Positions 26,455 to 33,845 of a stretch of 64,000 nt of DNA are shown here, piece by piece (position 1 is the first letter of the stretch; each line of letters starts with the position of its first letter). The notes under the pieces are model-generated. The model was not told where the DNA came from, made no database searches, and saw only the letters and a list, made by a program, of their open reading frames with translations. Where the stretch lies: contig DBRR01000021.1 of the NCBI GenBank assembly GCA_002306055.1, positions 48,259 to 112,258 of the forward strand, read 5' to 3'. The translations under genes were made by a program, and so were the position numbers. Source of the stretch: Anaerolineaceae bacterium UBA1363 (GTDB lineage: Bacteria; Chloroflexota; Anaerolineae; Anaerolineales; Anaerolineaceae).

Positions 26455-27217
26455 GATAGCCTTGCAGGTTAGCAACCTCGAGGTAACCTTCATCGACAGC
26501 GATGGCACCCTGGAGGTGCTCGACAAGCTCAACTTTTCGATTGCACGCAATGCCTTCGTCTGCATTGTAGGTCCTTCTGGTGGTGGAAAAAGCACCCTTC
26601 TGCGGGCTGTGGCGGGGTTGATTCGACCTAACGGAGGAAAGGTGCTGTTTTCTGGCGTGGCTGAGAGCAAGGCACAAACCGGACTGGTGTTCCAGAAGCC
26701 CAATTTGTTCCCCTGGCGGACGCTCAGGGAGAACATCAGCCTTCCACTGGAAATTGATCATCGCCCTGATGCAGAAATTTCCAGCTTAACTCAGGAAATG
26801 ATCCACCTGGTGGGACTGGAAGGCTTTGAAAAAGCATATCCCCATGAACTTTCCGGCGGGATGGCTCAGCGGGTGGCAATTGCGCGCTGCCTGGTGCAGG
26901 ATCCGGAAATTTTGCTGCTGGATGAGCCCTTCGGTCAGCTGGATGCACTGACCCGCGAACGCATGGGGGATGAACTATTGCGCATCTGGAACGAGCGGCG
27001 AAAAACTGTCCTGATGGTGACCCACTCTATCCCGGAGGCAATCTTCCTGGCTGATCGCGTGCTGGTGCTCACCAGCCGTCCAGCGCGTGTGATTATGGAC
27101 CTGCCCATCACTTTACCTCGTCCGCGCACGGATGCCATGCGCTATTTACCGGAGTTCACCGAAGCTTCACGCCTGCTGCACGAGCAGCTTAAGGGCTCAA
27201 CCGCGCCTACCAATTAG
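26438..27217 (+). CDS. ABC transporter ATP-binding protein (SsuB/ThiZ type)
   Basis: A 259-residue ATPase. Walker A is GPSGGGKSTLLRAV, the Q-loop QKPNLFPWRTL, the signature LSGGMAQRVAIAR, Walker B ILLLDEPFGQLD, and the switch His lies in VTHSIPEA. The FPWRTL sequence after the Q-loop is characteristic of the nitrate/sulfonate/taurine family. ATG 26438 is used because GGGAGG precedes it at good spacing; it overlaps the binding-protein gene by 17 bp. It completes a three-gene importer operon. Confidence 0.9.
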   Translation: MPSPSEIALQVSNLEVTFIDSDGTLEVLDKLNFSIARNAFVCIVGPSGGGKSTLLRAVAGLIRPNGGKVLFSGVAESKAQTGLVFQKPNLFPWRTLRENISLPLEIDHRPDAEISSLTQEMIHLVGLEGFEKAYPHELSGGMAQRVAIARCLVQDPEILLLDEPFGQLDALTRERMGDELLRIWNERRKTVLMVTHSIPEAIFLADRVLVLTSRPARVIMDLPITLPRPRTDAMRYLPEFTEASRLLHEQLKGSTAPTN

Positions 27218-27275
27218 CCTTGAAAGTCCTTTGTGGTATAGTTTTAGTCATCTCAAATAGCCGGAGTGAACGATT

Positions 27276-27914
27276 GTGTATATAGCCATCGAAGGTGTTA
27301 TTGGTGTCGGAAAAACCACTCTTGCGCGTCTGATTCATGAAGCCTTTGAGGCTGATCTGCTGCTGGAAGTCTTTGAAGAAAATCCCTTTCTTGGCAGTTT
27401 TTATGCCGACCGGCAGCGCTACGCCTTCCAAACCCAAATTTTCTTCCTGATGAGCCGCTATACCCATCAACATCAGGTGATCCCATCTACCCTGGCGGCA
27501 GGTCGGAATATCGTTTCGGATTACACCTTTGACAAAGACGCCCTCTTCGCCGGCATTAACCTGAGCGGTGATGAGCTTGATATCTATCACAAAGTGCACC
27601 ATGCCCTGGCTGATAAGATCCCCCAACCTGATCTGCTTGTCTTCTTGCGCGCCAACACTAACACCCTGATGCACCGCATCGCCCACCGCGATCGCCCTTA
27701 TGAACGCAGCATGGAACGAGCTTACATCGAGGAGTTGGCTCAGGCTTATGAGAACTTCGTCAGTATGCCAAAATGGCAGCAGCGCTTGCTGGTTATTGAT
27801 ACCGACGACCTCGATTTCATCGCCGATCCACAAGCGCTGCAGTACATGATCAATCGTATTCGCCAGACCCTGCAACTCGTGCCCTACCAGGAAAGCTTGC
27901 CCTTGACTGATTAA
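27276..27914 (+). CDS. Deoxynucleoside kinase (dGK/dCK family)
   Basis: A 212-residue kinase salvaging deoxynucleosides to 5'-monophosphates. P-loop IEGVIGVGKTTLARL starts at residue 5. FEENPFLGSFYAD follows, and IVSDYTFDKDALFA stands in place of the DRS-type base-recognition motif. The LID arginines lie in RIAHRDRPYERSME. GTG 27276 is the only good start and a GGAG sequence lies upstream. A second kinase of the same family lies at 40.2 kb, and the two probably divide substrate preferences. It is followed 9 bp later by a nucleotidyltransferase gene. Confidence 0.85.
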   Translation: MYIAIEGVIGVGKTTLARLIHEAFEADLLLEVFEENPFLGSFYADRQRYAFQTQIFFLMSRYTHQHQVIPSTLAAGRNIVSDYTFDKDALFAGINLSGDELDIYHKVHHALADKIPQPDLLVFLRANTNTLMHRIAHRDRPYERSMERAYIEELAQAYENFVSMPKWQQRLLVIDTDDLDFIADPQALQYMINRIRQTLQLVPYQESLPLTD

Positions 27915-27923
27915 GGAGTTTTC

Positions 27924-28930
27924 ATGCGCATCAATTCGGAAATGCTCACCAAAACCGCACGTGATCACGTCACCAGGCGGCTGCGCCAACCGAACGATAT
28001 TGTTGCGGTTTACCTGACCGGATCCGTCACCAGCGAAGAGCCCCTGTTGGGCGGCACAACCGATATTGACATGGTCTTTGTCCACAAGGAAGAACCTGCT
28101 CAGTCACGTGAAGTGCTGCGGGTGACCTATGAGGTCTCGTTAGACATTGAGCACCACCACCAGTCCTACTACACCTACCACCGCCGCCTGCGGCAAAATC
28201 CCTGGATCGGCTTTTCACTCTGCAATCACAACAATATCCTCCATGACACGGATCACTGGCTCGAATTTATCCAGGCTGGGGTTAGCTCCCAATTTGACAC
28301 TCCCGAAAACATTCATGCGCGTGCCCAGAAATTCAATGAAAAAGCCCGCCAGCAGTGGTTTGATCTTAATGACGAACAGCAGGTCAGCTTCCAGGAATGG
28401 ATGGACCTCTATTTCAAGACCATCGGCGCAGCCGCCAACACGATTGCTGCTCTGAACGGACCCGCCCTGACCATTCGCCGCTTTATGATCGCCTTTCCCG
28501 AAAGGGCTCAGGCACTCGGGCAAGCCCATCTTTCGGGGGAGCTTGCCAGGCTGATCGGCAACGATAAAATGAGTCTGGAACTTTACCGCGATTGGCGCCC
28601 AGCCTGGGAGTTTGCCCTGCAATGCGCCAGCGCCAGGCCGAATTGCCCGCCTAACCTCTCACGCCACCGCAAGGGTTACTTTCTCAACTGCTGCGATGCC
28701 CTGGCGGAGGGTGACGCGCTGTACGCCGTGCTCTGGCCAATGTTCGAGACCTGGCGTCAGGCGAGTGGGGTGCTGGCAGATGAGCCCGCCCAACAGGAAA
28801 CCTGCTGCAATTTCTAGCCGCGCTTGATTTTGTGCCTGAGCGCAAGGACGACCTGCTTCAAGCCCTGGACCACTTCATCGACGTGGGTGATAACCTCCTC
28901 AGAGACTACCGTCAGAACTACGGGTTGTGA
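27924..28930 (+). pseudogene. Nucleotidyltransferase-domain protein, frameshifted near its C-terminus
   Basis: The first 297 codons (to TAG 28815-28817) show a minimal DNA-polymerase-beta-type nucleotidyltransferase motif: YLTGSVTSEEP, then TTDIDMVFVH (GS...DxD). The rest is a helical domain. Near 28800 the frame shifts. One base earlier in phase, the sequence continues LLQFLAALDFVPERKDDLLQ and further to TGA 28928-28930, a natural-looking C-terminus with amphipathic helices. A single missing C in a CC(C) run would explain it. Either the gene is mutated or the base is a sequence error. The protein could still work, since only about 40 residues are lost. Function unknown. Confidence 0.65.
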
Positions 28931-29275
28931 ATAACCTGTGGATAAAGAGCCTTTTTGCTGTGGAAATCCAGCGAAAAGACTGTGGATTACCAGGCATAAT
29001 CCTTGGAAAGTGCCGGGGATAATTCTGGAACAACTGTGGATGAAAAACGGCTGCGTTTATCAGGCTTAGAACCCCTGTTGATACCAGAAGAACAACTCCA
29101 GTTTATCCACAAGCACTTGTGGAAAGAAAAAATGAGCGCTTTTCCTCGTTGAGAACCGTAACTTTCCCTTTCTAAAAAAGGTTTTCCCCGCTTTCAACAG
29201 CCCCTATTACTTATTACTACTTAATTAAATACTAATAATAAAAAGGATTCTATCCTTTAAAAGATTTAACGAATT
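28926..29275. other. Candidate chromosomal replication origin (oriC): DnaA-box cluster plus AT-rich element
   Basis: Two perfect DnaA boxes (TGTGGATAA 28937-28945; TTATCCACA 29103-29111, opposite orientation) and near-matches TGTGAATAA 28926, TGTGGATTA 28981, TGTGGATGA 29035, TGTGGAAAT 28959, TGTGGAAAG 29118 lie within 200 bp. Next to them, 29203-29275 is strongly AT-rich with a run of TTA/CTA/CTT triplets (from TATTACTTATTAC), resembling a DNA-unwinding element with DnaA-trio-like spacing. There is no coding frame. dnaA is not in the window. Confidence 0.7.
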
Positions 29276-30690
29276 AAGAGCGGAATATAGGTATAAAAAG
29301 GTACGTTGATTTCTATAGCATTGATCATCCCAGCCTGACCAGGCTCCCCCGAAGGGTCTGTATCCCATGCCTGAAAGTAAACCATGTGATTGCCTGGTGT
29401 CAGTTCCGCAAAATGGAAGGTATGCTCGAAGTCCATTAAATATGGTTTTTCTGGAAGTTGTTCGCCCACCACTTGGGTAAATAGCGCATCTGGACGCCAG
29501 GGAGGGGTGTCCAGCGAAAAAGCAACATGATGCACCGCGCTATACTCGTCCTCGGTAAGCCAGGGTTTATAGAAACTGGCATCATCAGCCTGACCCACGA
29601 TATGGACTGTGAAGGCATCGTGTTCGATATCGGTGAAGGTAATTTCCGGTCCTTGCGCCTGGGCTAATGGTTCTGCTGCAAGCAGAGCGGCGCGTGTAAG
29701 GGAAGCTAATCCCTCCGGTTCCAGGTAATCGTTGAAATACCAGCAGCTAGTGACGTCACCGCCAGCTTCAGCCGGGCCCAGATTGAAGCGCATTGAAGGC
29801 GCATGCAGGTGACCAAAGGCAAAGTCGGTTAGAGTTCCGGTGAGGATGCGATTATCGGGAATGCCTCGACTAGGCATTGCTTGGCTATTGTAAGCGAGCT
29901 TGCTTGCAAGCAAGTAAAGCTCGTCCTCAAGTGGATATTCCGCAGTTTTGTCATAAAGAAAGGGTGTGATCAGCCAATCGCCTTTATTTTGTAGGTCAAT
30001 CACCAATGACCTTTCGGGATTTTGCGCCAATATTTGCTCCAGGTAAGACTGAATCGCCTGGGTTTCGGGCTCGGAAGCTGCTGATGGACCAGGATAATTG
30101 GGCGCACAGGCGTCCGGGATTACGGCTGCCCACTCATAATTAAAGTTCAATCCGAGTGCCACACCTCCTGCGCCAGTGGTGCATCCCTCAGAATTCCTGT
30201 TCTTGGTCCAGGTCGGAACATCACCATTCATAGTCTGATCCTCAGCAATCAGCCGACCATCCGGATTGGCAACCAAAATCAAGTGAATCTCAGTTTGATC
30301 CAGCAGCCAGGTGGCGTTAGCATCCTCCCCGTAAGCATTCAAGAGGGTTTCGGCAAAAAGCAGGTTGAGTTCCACTGGAGCCAAGGCGTTGGCTTGCAAT
30401 CCACTGACGAGCACGAGGTGGGGTTTTGTGTTGGTTTCAACTTCCCTGCCGAGTTGGAGCACCTGGATGGGACGCCCCTCGAAGCTTTGACCGATCGTTT
30501 TCACGCGAACCAGACCTGGGTAGAGATCGGTCAGCTCAGCCATGCGACTATTAATAGTTACGTAAGACCGGTAGCAATCATATGGGTCAGGCAAATTTAG
30601 TTCTTTTGCCGAGGAGGCAGGGGTGATGCCAATAAAACTGATCAAAACCAGGATTAGCAATAACTTAATGGAACGCAAACCAGATTTCAT
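29266..30690 (-). CDS. Secreted M14 (zinc carboxypeptidase) family protein without zinc ligands - pseudo-peptidase
   Basis: A 474-residue protein with a signal peptide (LLLILVLISFIGITPASSA) and an M14-like domain aligning along its length with the intact peptidase at 37.2 kb. The catalytic residues are lost. The HxxE zinc motif (GIHAREWAPPELN in the paralog) is here GLQANALAPVELN, with Gln99 and Ala102. The substrate Arg in LNRNY is Phe (LNFNY). The third zinc ligand in IDLHSY is Gln (IDLQNK, about 234). The catalytic FEVGD is FNLGP. Structural residues (ANPDGR, ASEPET) remain. It ends YTYIPLLIR, a tail like that of the paralog. It probably binds peptides or is a structural surface protein. 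It is transcribed divergently from nadE. Confidence 0.8.
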   Translation of the reverse strand: MKSGLRSIKLLLILVLISFIGITPASSAKELNLPDPYDCYRSYVTINSRMAELTDLYPGLVRVKTIGQSFEGRPIQVLQLGREVETNTKPHLVLVSGLQANALAPVELNLLFAETLLNAYGEDANATWLLDQTEIHLILVANPDGRLIAEDQTMNGDVPTWTKNRNSEGCTTGAGGVALGLNFNYEWAAVIPDACAPNYPGPSAASEPETQAIQSYLEQILAQNPERSLVIDLQNKGDWLITPFLYDKTAEYPLEDELYLLASKLAYNSQAMPSRGIPDNRILTGTLTDFAFGHLHAPSMRFNLGPAEAGGDVTSCWYFNDYLEPEGLASLTRAALLAAEPLAQAQGPEITFTDIEHDAFTVHIVGQADDASFYKPWLTEDEYSAVHHVAFSLDTPPWRPDALFTQVVGEQLPEKPYLMDFEHTFHFAELTPGNHMVYFQAWDTDPSGEPGQAGMINAIEINVPFYTYIPLLIR

Positions 30691-30775
30691 AAGCCACCGC
30701 CTGTGGGTTTAAATAACCTGTTGATTTTATCAGTTTTCTGCAAAAAACTTGTTATGATTAGGGTGGAGTTTTAGT

Positions 30776-32605
30776 ATGCAAAACGAAGCAATATCAATAG
30801 GTTCAAATTTACGTCTGGCAGTGGTGGTTCCTGAAACGCGCGTGGCAGACGTGGCTTTCAACTCCGCGCAAATCCAAAACGCCCTGGCAAGCCTCAAAGC
30901 CAGCGATCCGGACTGGATCATCTTCCCCCCGCTGTGCCTGACGGGGTCAACCTGCGGGGATCTATTCCACCAGAAGCTGCTGCAAGCCGCGGCGCTGCAG
31001 GCGTTGATTGATTTAGCCATTCTGACCGCCGGTACTTCCGCCAAAGTATTGTTGGGTCTTCCCCTGGCATTTGGTGATGAGGTTTTTGAAGGGTTGGTGC
31101 TGCTCACCGGTGGGCAGGTGGAAGCATTGATGGTTGCCCCCTGGCCGGACAGCCCGGCTTTAAGCCCCTCGGTACGTCTTCCTGCTCAAACCCAGTTGGA
31201 ATTGGGCGGCAAGTTGCTTACCCTGGACACCAATCACCCGATCCATTTCGGACAGGCGGAAATTCTGCTCGGTCATCAACCGCCAGGCGCTACAACTGGA
31301 TCCAATCTGCTCATCAACCTGATCAATCTGCCTGCCCTTGCCCCGGCTGAGGAGCTTCCGCAGACTGCTTTCAACCCTGCCGGCAGGCCGGGCATAACCG
31401 TGATTTGTTCTGCCGGTGCCAGTGAATCTACAACCGACCAGGTCTTCTCCGGAAAAGCGGAAATCTGGCAAAACGGTCACTGCCTGGCAGCCGCGCCGGA
31501 ACTCAGTTTTGAAACCCAAGTTATCCAGGCTGTTTGTGATCCAAAGGTGAAACTTACAGTACCGATACTGCGGAATGTGAAGCGTAACAAACAGCCCGTC
31601 CGCTTTCCATTTATCAATAATAAAGAACCCGAAAAGCAATTCGCGCGGCTGCTGGAGATTCAATCTGCGGGTCTGATGCGGCGACTGCTGCACACTCACC
31701 AGCATAAGGTGATCTTGGGTTTGAGTGGTGGGGCAGACTCCAGCCAGGCGCTGTTAGTCTGCTGCCGCGCGTTTGACCGTTTGGGTCTGGACCGAAAGGA
31801 TATTCTGGCAATCCATATGCCCGGTCCGGGCAGCAGCCACTCTTCCCGCGAACGCTCTACTTCGCTGGCGGATCTGGCAGGCGTGACGCAGTGGACAATC
31901 CCGATTGGTCCTGCTCTTTCCGCGCACCTGGAAGATATAGGTCATCCTGCCGAGCTTCACGATGTGACCTTTGAGAACGCCCAGGCACGCGAGCGCACCC
32001 AGATCTTGATGGACATCGCCAATCAGCAAGACGCGCTGATGGTGGGCACAGGAGATCTCTCCGAAATTGCCCTTGGCTGGTGCACCTTCAACGGCGACCA
32101 CATGAGCATGTATGACGTCAATTGTGGTCTGCCAAAAACCCTGCTTTTGCGCCTGCTGGTTTGGGCTGGAAGATTTCTTTTCGGGGAGGCAGGCGAAACC
32201 GCGGCCCAAAAGATCGCGCAGGCACCCATCTCACCAGAATTGCTGCCGTTGGACGAAAATAAAGAAACATCCCAGAGGACTGAAGAGGTACTCGGCCCTT
32301 ACGAGTTGCACGACTTTTTTCTCTTTTATGCCATCGGCAGGCAATTGACTCCTGATGAAGTCTTTGGGCTTGCCATGGAGTGTTTTCAGGATGATTACAC
32401 CCCAGTGCAAATTCTGACCACACTCAAAACCTTCTACCAGCGCTTCTTCAGCCAGCAATTCAAACGCTCCGCCAGCCCGGACGGACCTCAACTGCTCGAG
32501 ATCAGCCTCTCACCGCGGGCAGGCTGGCGTATGCCCAGTGATGCCAGCAGCGCTCTCTGGTTCGAGGTGGTCGAAAAAATTGAAATTCCAGGAAATCAGG
32601 TATGA
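30776..32605 (+). CDS. nadE: NAD+ synthetase with degenerate glutaminase domain
   Basis: A 609-residue two-domain protein. The C-terminal ATP-pyrophosphatase domain converts nicotinic acid adenine dinucleotide to NAD. It has LGLSGGADSSQALL (about 314-327), MPGPGSSHSSRERS, and GTGDLSEIALGWCTFNGDHM. The N-terminal 270 residues are nitrilase-like (FPPLCLTGSTCGDLF, ESTTDQVFSGKAEIWQNG) but the catalytic triad is gone. The Glu of FPEL is Pro52, the Lys after the AP motif is Trp123, and the Cys of EICED is Leu164. It may therefore use free ammonia instead of glutamine. The stop overlaps the start of the NadD-PncC fusion (ATGA). An AGGGTGGAG ribosome site precedes ATG 30776. Confidence 0.88.
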   Translation: MQNEAISIGSNLRLAVVVPETRVADVAFNSAQIQNALASLKASDPDWIIFPPLCLTGSTCGDLFHQKLLQAAALQALIDLAILTAGTSAKVLLGLPLAFGDEVFEGLVLLTGGQVEALMVAPWPDSPALSPSVRLPAQTQLELGGKLLTLDTNHPIHFGQAEILLGHQPPGATTGSNLLINLINLPALAPAEELPQTAFNPAGRPGITVICSAGASESTTDQVFSGKAEIWQNGHCLAAAPELSFETQVIQAVCDPKVKLTVPILRNVKRNKQPVRFPFINNKEPEKQFARLLEIQSAGLMRRLLHTHQHKVILGLSGGADSSQALLVCCRAFDRLGLDRKDILAIHMPGPGSSHSSRERSTSLADLAGVTQWTIPIGPALSAHLEDIGHPAELHDVTFENAQARERTQILMDIANQQDALMVGTGDLSEIALGWCTFNGDHMSMYDVNCGLPKTLLLRLLVWAGRFLFGEAGETAAQKIAQAPISPELLPLDENKETSQRTEEVLGPYELHDFFLFYAIGRQLTPDEVFGLAMECFQDDYTPVQILTTLKTFYQRFFSQQFKRSASPDGPQLLEISLSPRAGWRMPSDASSALWFEVVEKIEIPGNQV

Positions 32606-33843
32606 AATTAGATAAACGACCCATCCTGCTGGTTTTTGGCACCTCAGCAGATCCAATCCATGCCGGTCATGTTCGCCTTGTGACGGGGGCAGTGCGCGCA
32701 CTGCAAGCCCGGGGTGAGCAGGTGGCAGAGGTAATGTTGATGCCGGTGTTCCGCCATCACAACTTGCAGGACATGGTCAAGCGATCTCTGCCGCTTACTT
32801 TTGAACATCGTTTTGACCTCTGCCAGCTGGCAGCTGATGAAATTTTCAGAGAATTGGGACAACCAGACTTGAAGATCAGTGTTAGCCGCCTGGAAGAAGA
32901 CCTGGCACGAAGAACCAATCGCCCCAATTTCACCTCCGAAACGCTTGCCTCTCTGCGCCAGTCCATTAGCGCGGGTCTGAAGATCGCCTTTTTGATCGGG
33001 GTGGATAACTTCAGCAGCGATGAGCCCAGTTTTGGTCAGTGGTACCAATGGGAGCATCTGCTTGAGACCACCATGCTGGTCATCAGCCCGCGCCAGGGTT
33101 TCGAGCCAAACTTCCGCTACCTCCAGTTCCTGGAGGATCAAGGCGCTGACTTGGTTTATCTCGAGGAGCTTTCGATTCCAGAAATATCCTCGCGGGAGAT
33201 CAGAGCCCGCCTGGAAGCAGGCGAGAGCCCCGAGGATCTGGCGTCGGAGGGGATAATCAGCCATGAGGCTGCCGCTTACATCCGTACGCACAACCTTATC
33301 CAGGTCTGGAACACGCTCGACAGTCAACAGGCACAATCCGTGGTGATGGAGGCGAACATGCAGAACGATGACGTAGAAACGAAGATCGGAAAACTGCTTT
33401 TCCAAAAGAAACTGACACTTTCCCTCGCCGAAAGCTGCACTGGCGGGTTGATTAGTCACCGGCTGACGAATGTGCCTGGTTCCTCGGAGTACTTTATGGG
33501 CGGCATCGTCTCCTACGCCTACCAGGCAAAGGTCAACTTGCTGGGAGTAAGCTGGGACACGCTGAAGCAGCACGGAGCCGTGAGCGCGGAGGTGGTGCGC
33601 GAGATGGCATTGGGGGCGCGCCGGGCGTTCAGCACCGATATTGGTCTCTCGGTCAGCTGCATTGCCGGCCCGGGAGGCGCCACGCCCAACAAGCCGGTCG
33701 GCACAAGCTGGTGCGGCATTTCGTTTGGCGGGATCGACCGGCAATATCATTTTCAGCTCGAAGGAAGCCGCCTGCAGGTAAAAGAACAGCTGGCGCAAAA
33801 AGCGCTTGAATCACTTCTGGACTTATTGCAGGAACTGCCCTGA
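32602..33843 (+). CDS. Fusion of nicotinate-nucleotide adenylyltransferase-like (NadD) and NMN amidase (PncC/CinA C-terminal) domains
   Basis: A 413-residue bifunctional protein. Residues 1 to about 235 are a NadD-like nucleotidyltransferase: LLVFGTSADPIHAGHVRL (GxxxDPxHxGH) and EISSREIRARL (ISSTxIR-type motif). Residues about 255-413 form a CinA C-terminal domain: LAESCTGGLISHRLTNVPG, GGIVSYAYQAK, and SCIAGPGGATPNKPVGTSW, the catalytic core of nicotinamide-nucleotide amidase. The domains act in series: NMN to NaMN (PncC), then NaMN to NaAD (NadD). The overlapping upstream gene, nadE, completes NAD synthesis. There is no frameshift between domains. Activities are inferred from family; the NadD half is somewhat divergent. 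Confidence 0.8.
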   Translation: MKLDKRPILLVFGTSADPIHAGHVRLVTGAVRALQARGEQVAEVMLMPVFRHHNLQDMVKRSLPLTFEHRFDLCQLAADEIFRELGQPDLKISVSRLEEDLARRTNRPNFTSETLASLRQSISAGLKIAFLIGVDNFSSDEPSFGQWYQWEHLLETTMLVISPRQGFEPNFRYLQFLEDQGADLVYLEELSIPEISSREIRARLEAGESPEDLASEGIISHEAAAYIRTHNLIQVWNTLDSQQAQSVVMEANMQNDDVETKIGKLLFQKKLTLSLAESCTGGLISHRLTNVPGSSEYFMGGIVSYAYQAKVNLLGVSWDTLKQHGAVSAEVVREMALGARRAFSTDIGLSVSCIAGPGGATPNKPVGTSWCGISFGGIDRQYHFQLEGSRLQVKEQLAQKALESLLDLLQELP

Positions 33844-33845
33844 CG

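Noticed and set aside
27207..28085. 292-residue minus-strand ORF
   Set aside because: It is antisense to a clear deoxynucleoside kinase and the nucleotidyltransferase, with no recognisable motifs.
32644..33798. 384-residue minus-strand ORF opposite the NadD-PncC gene
   Set aside because: It is a shadow of the fused gene, with no ribosome site or family motif.
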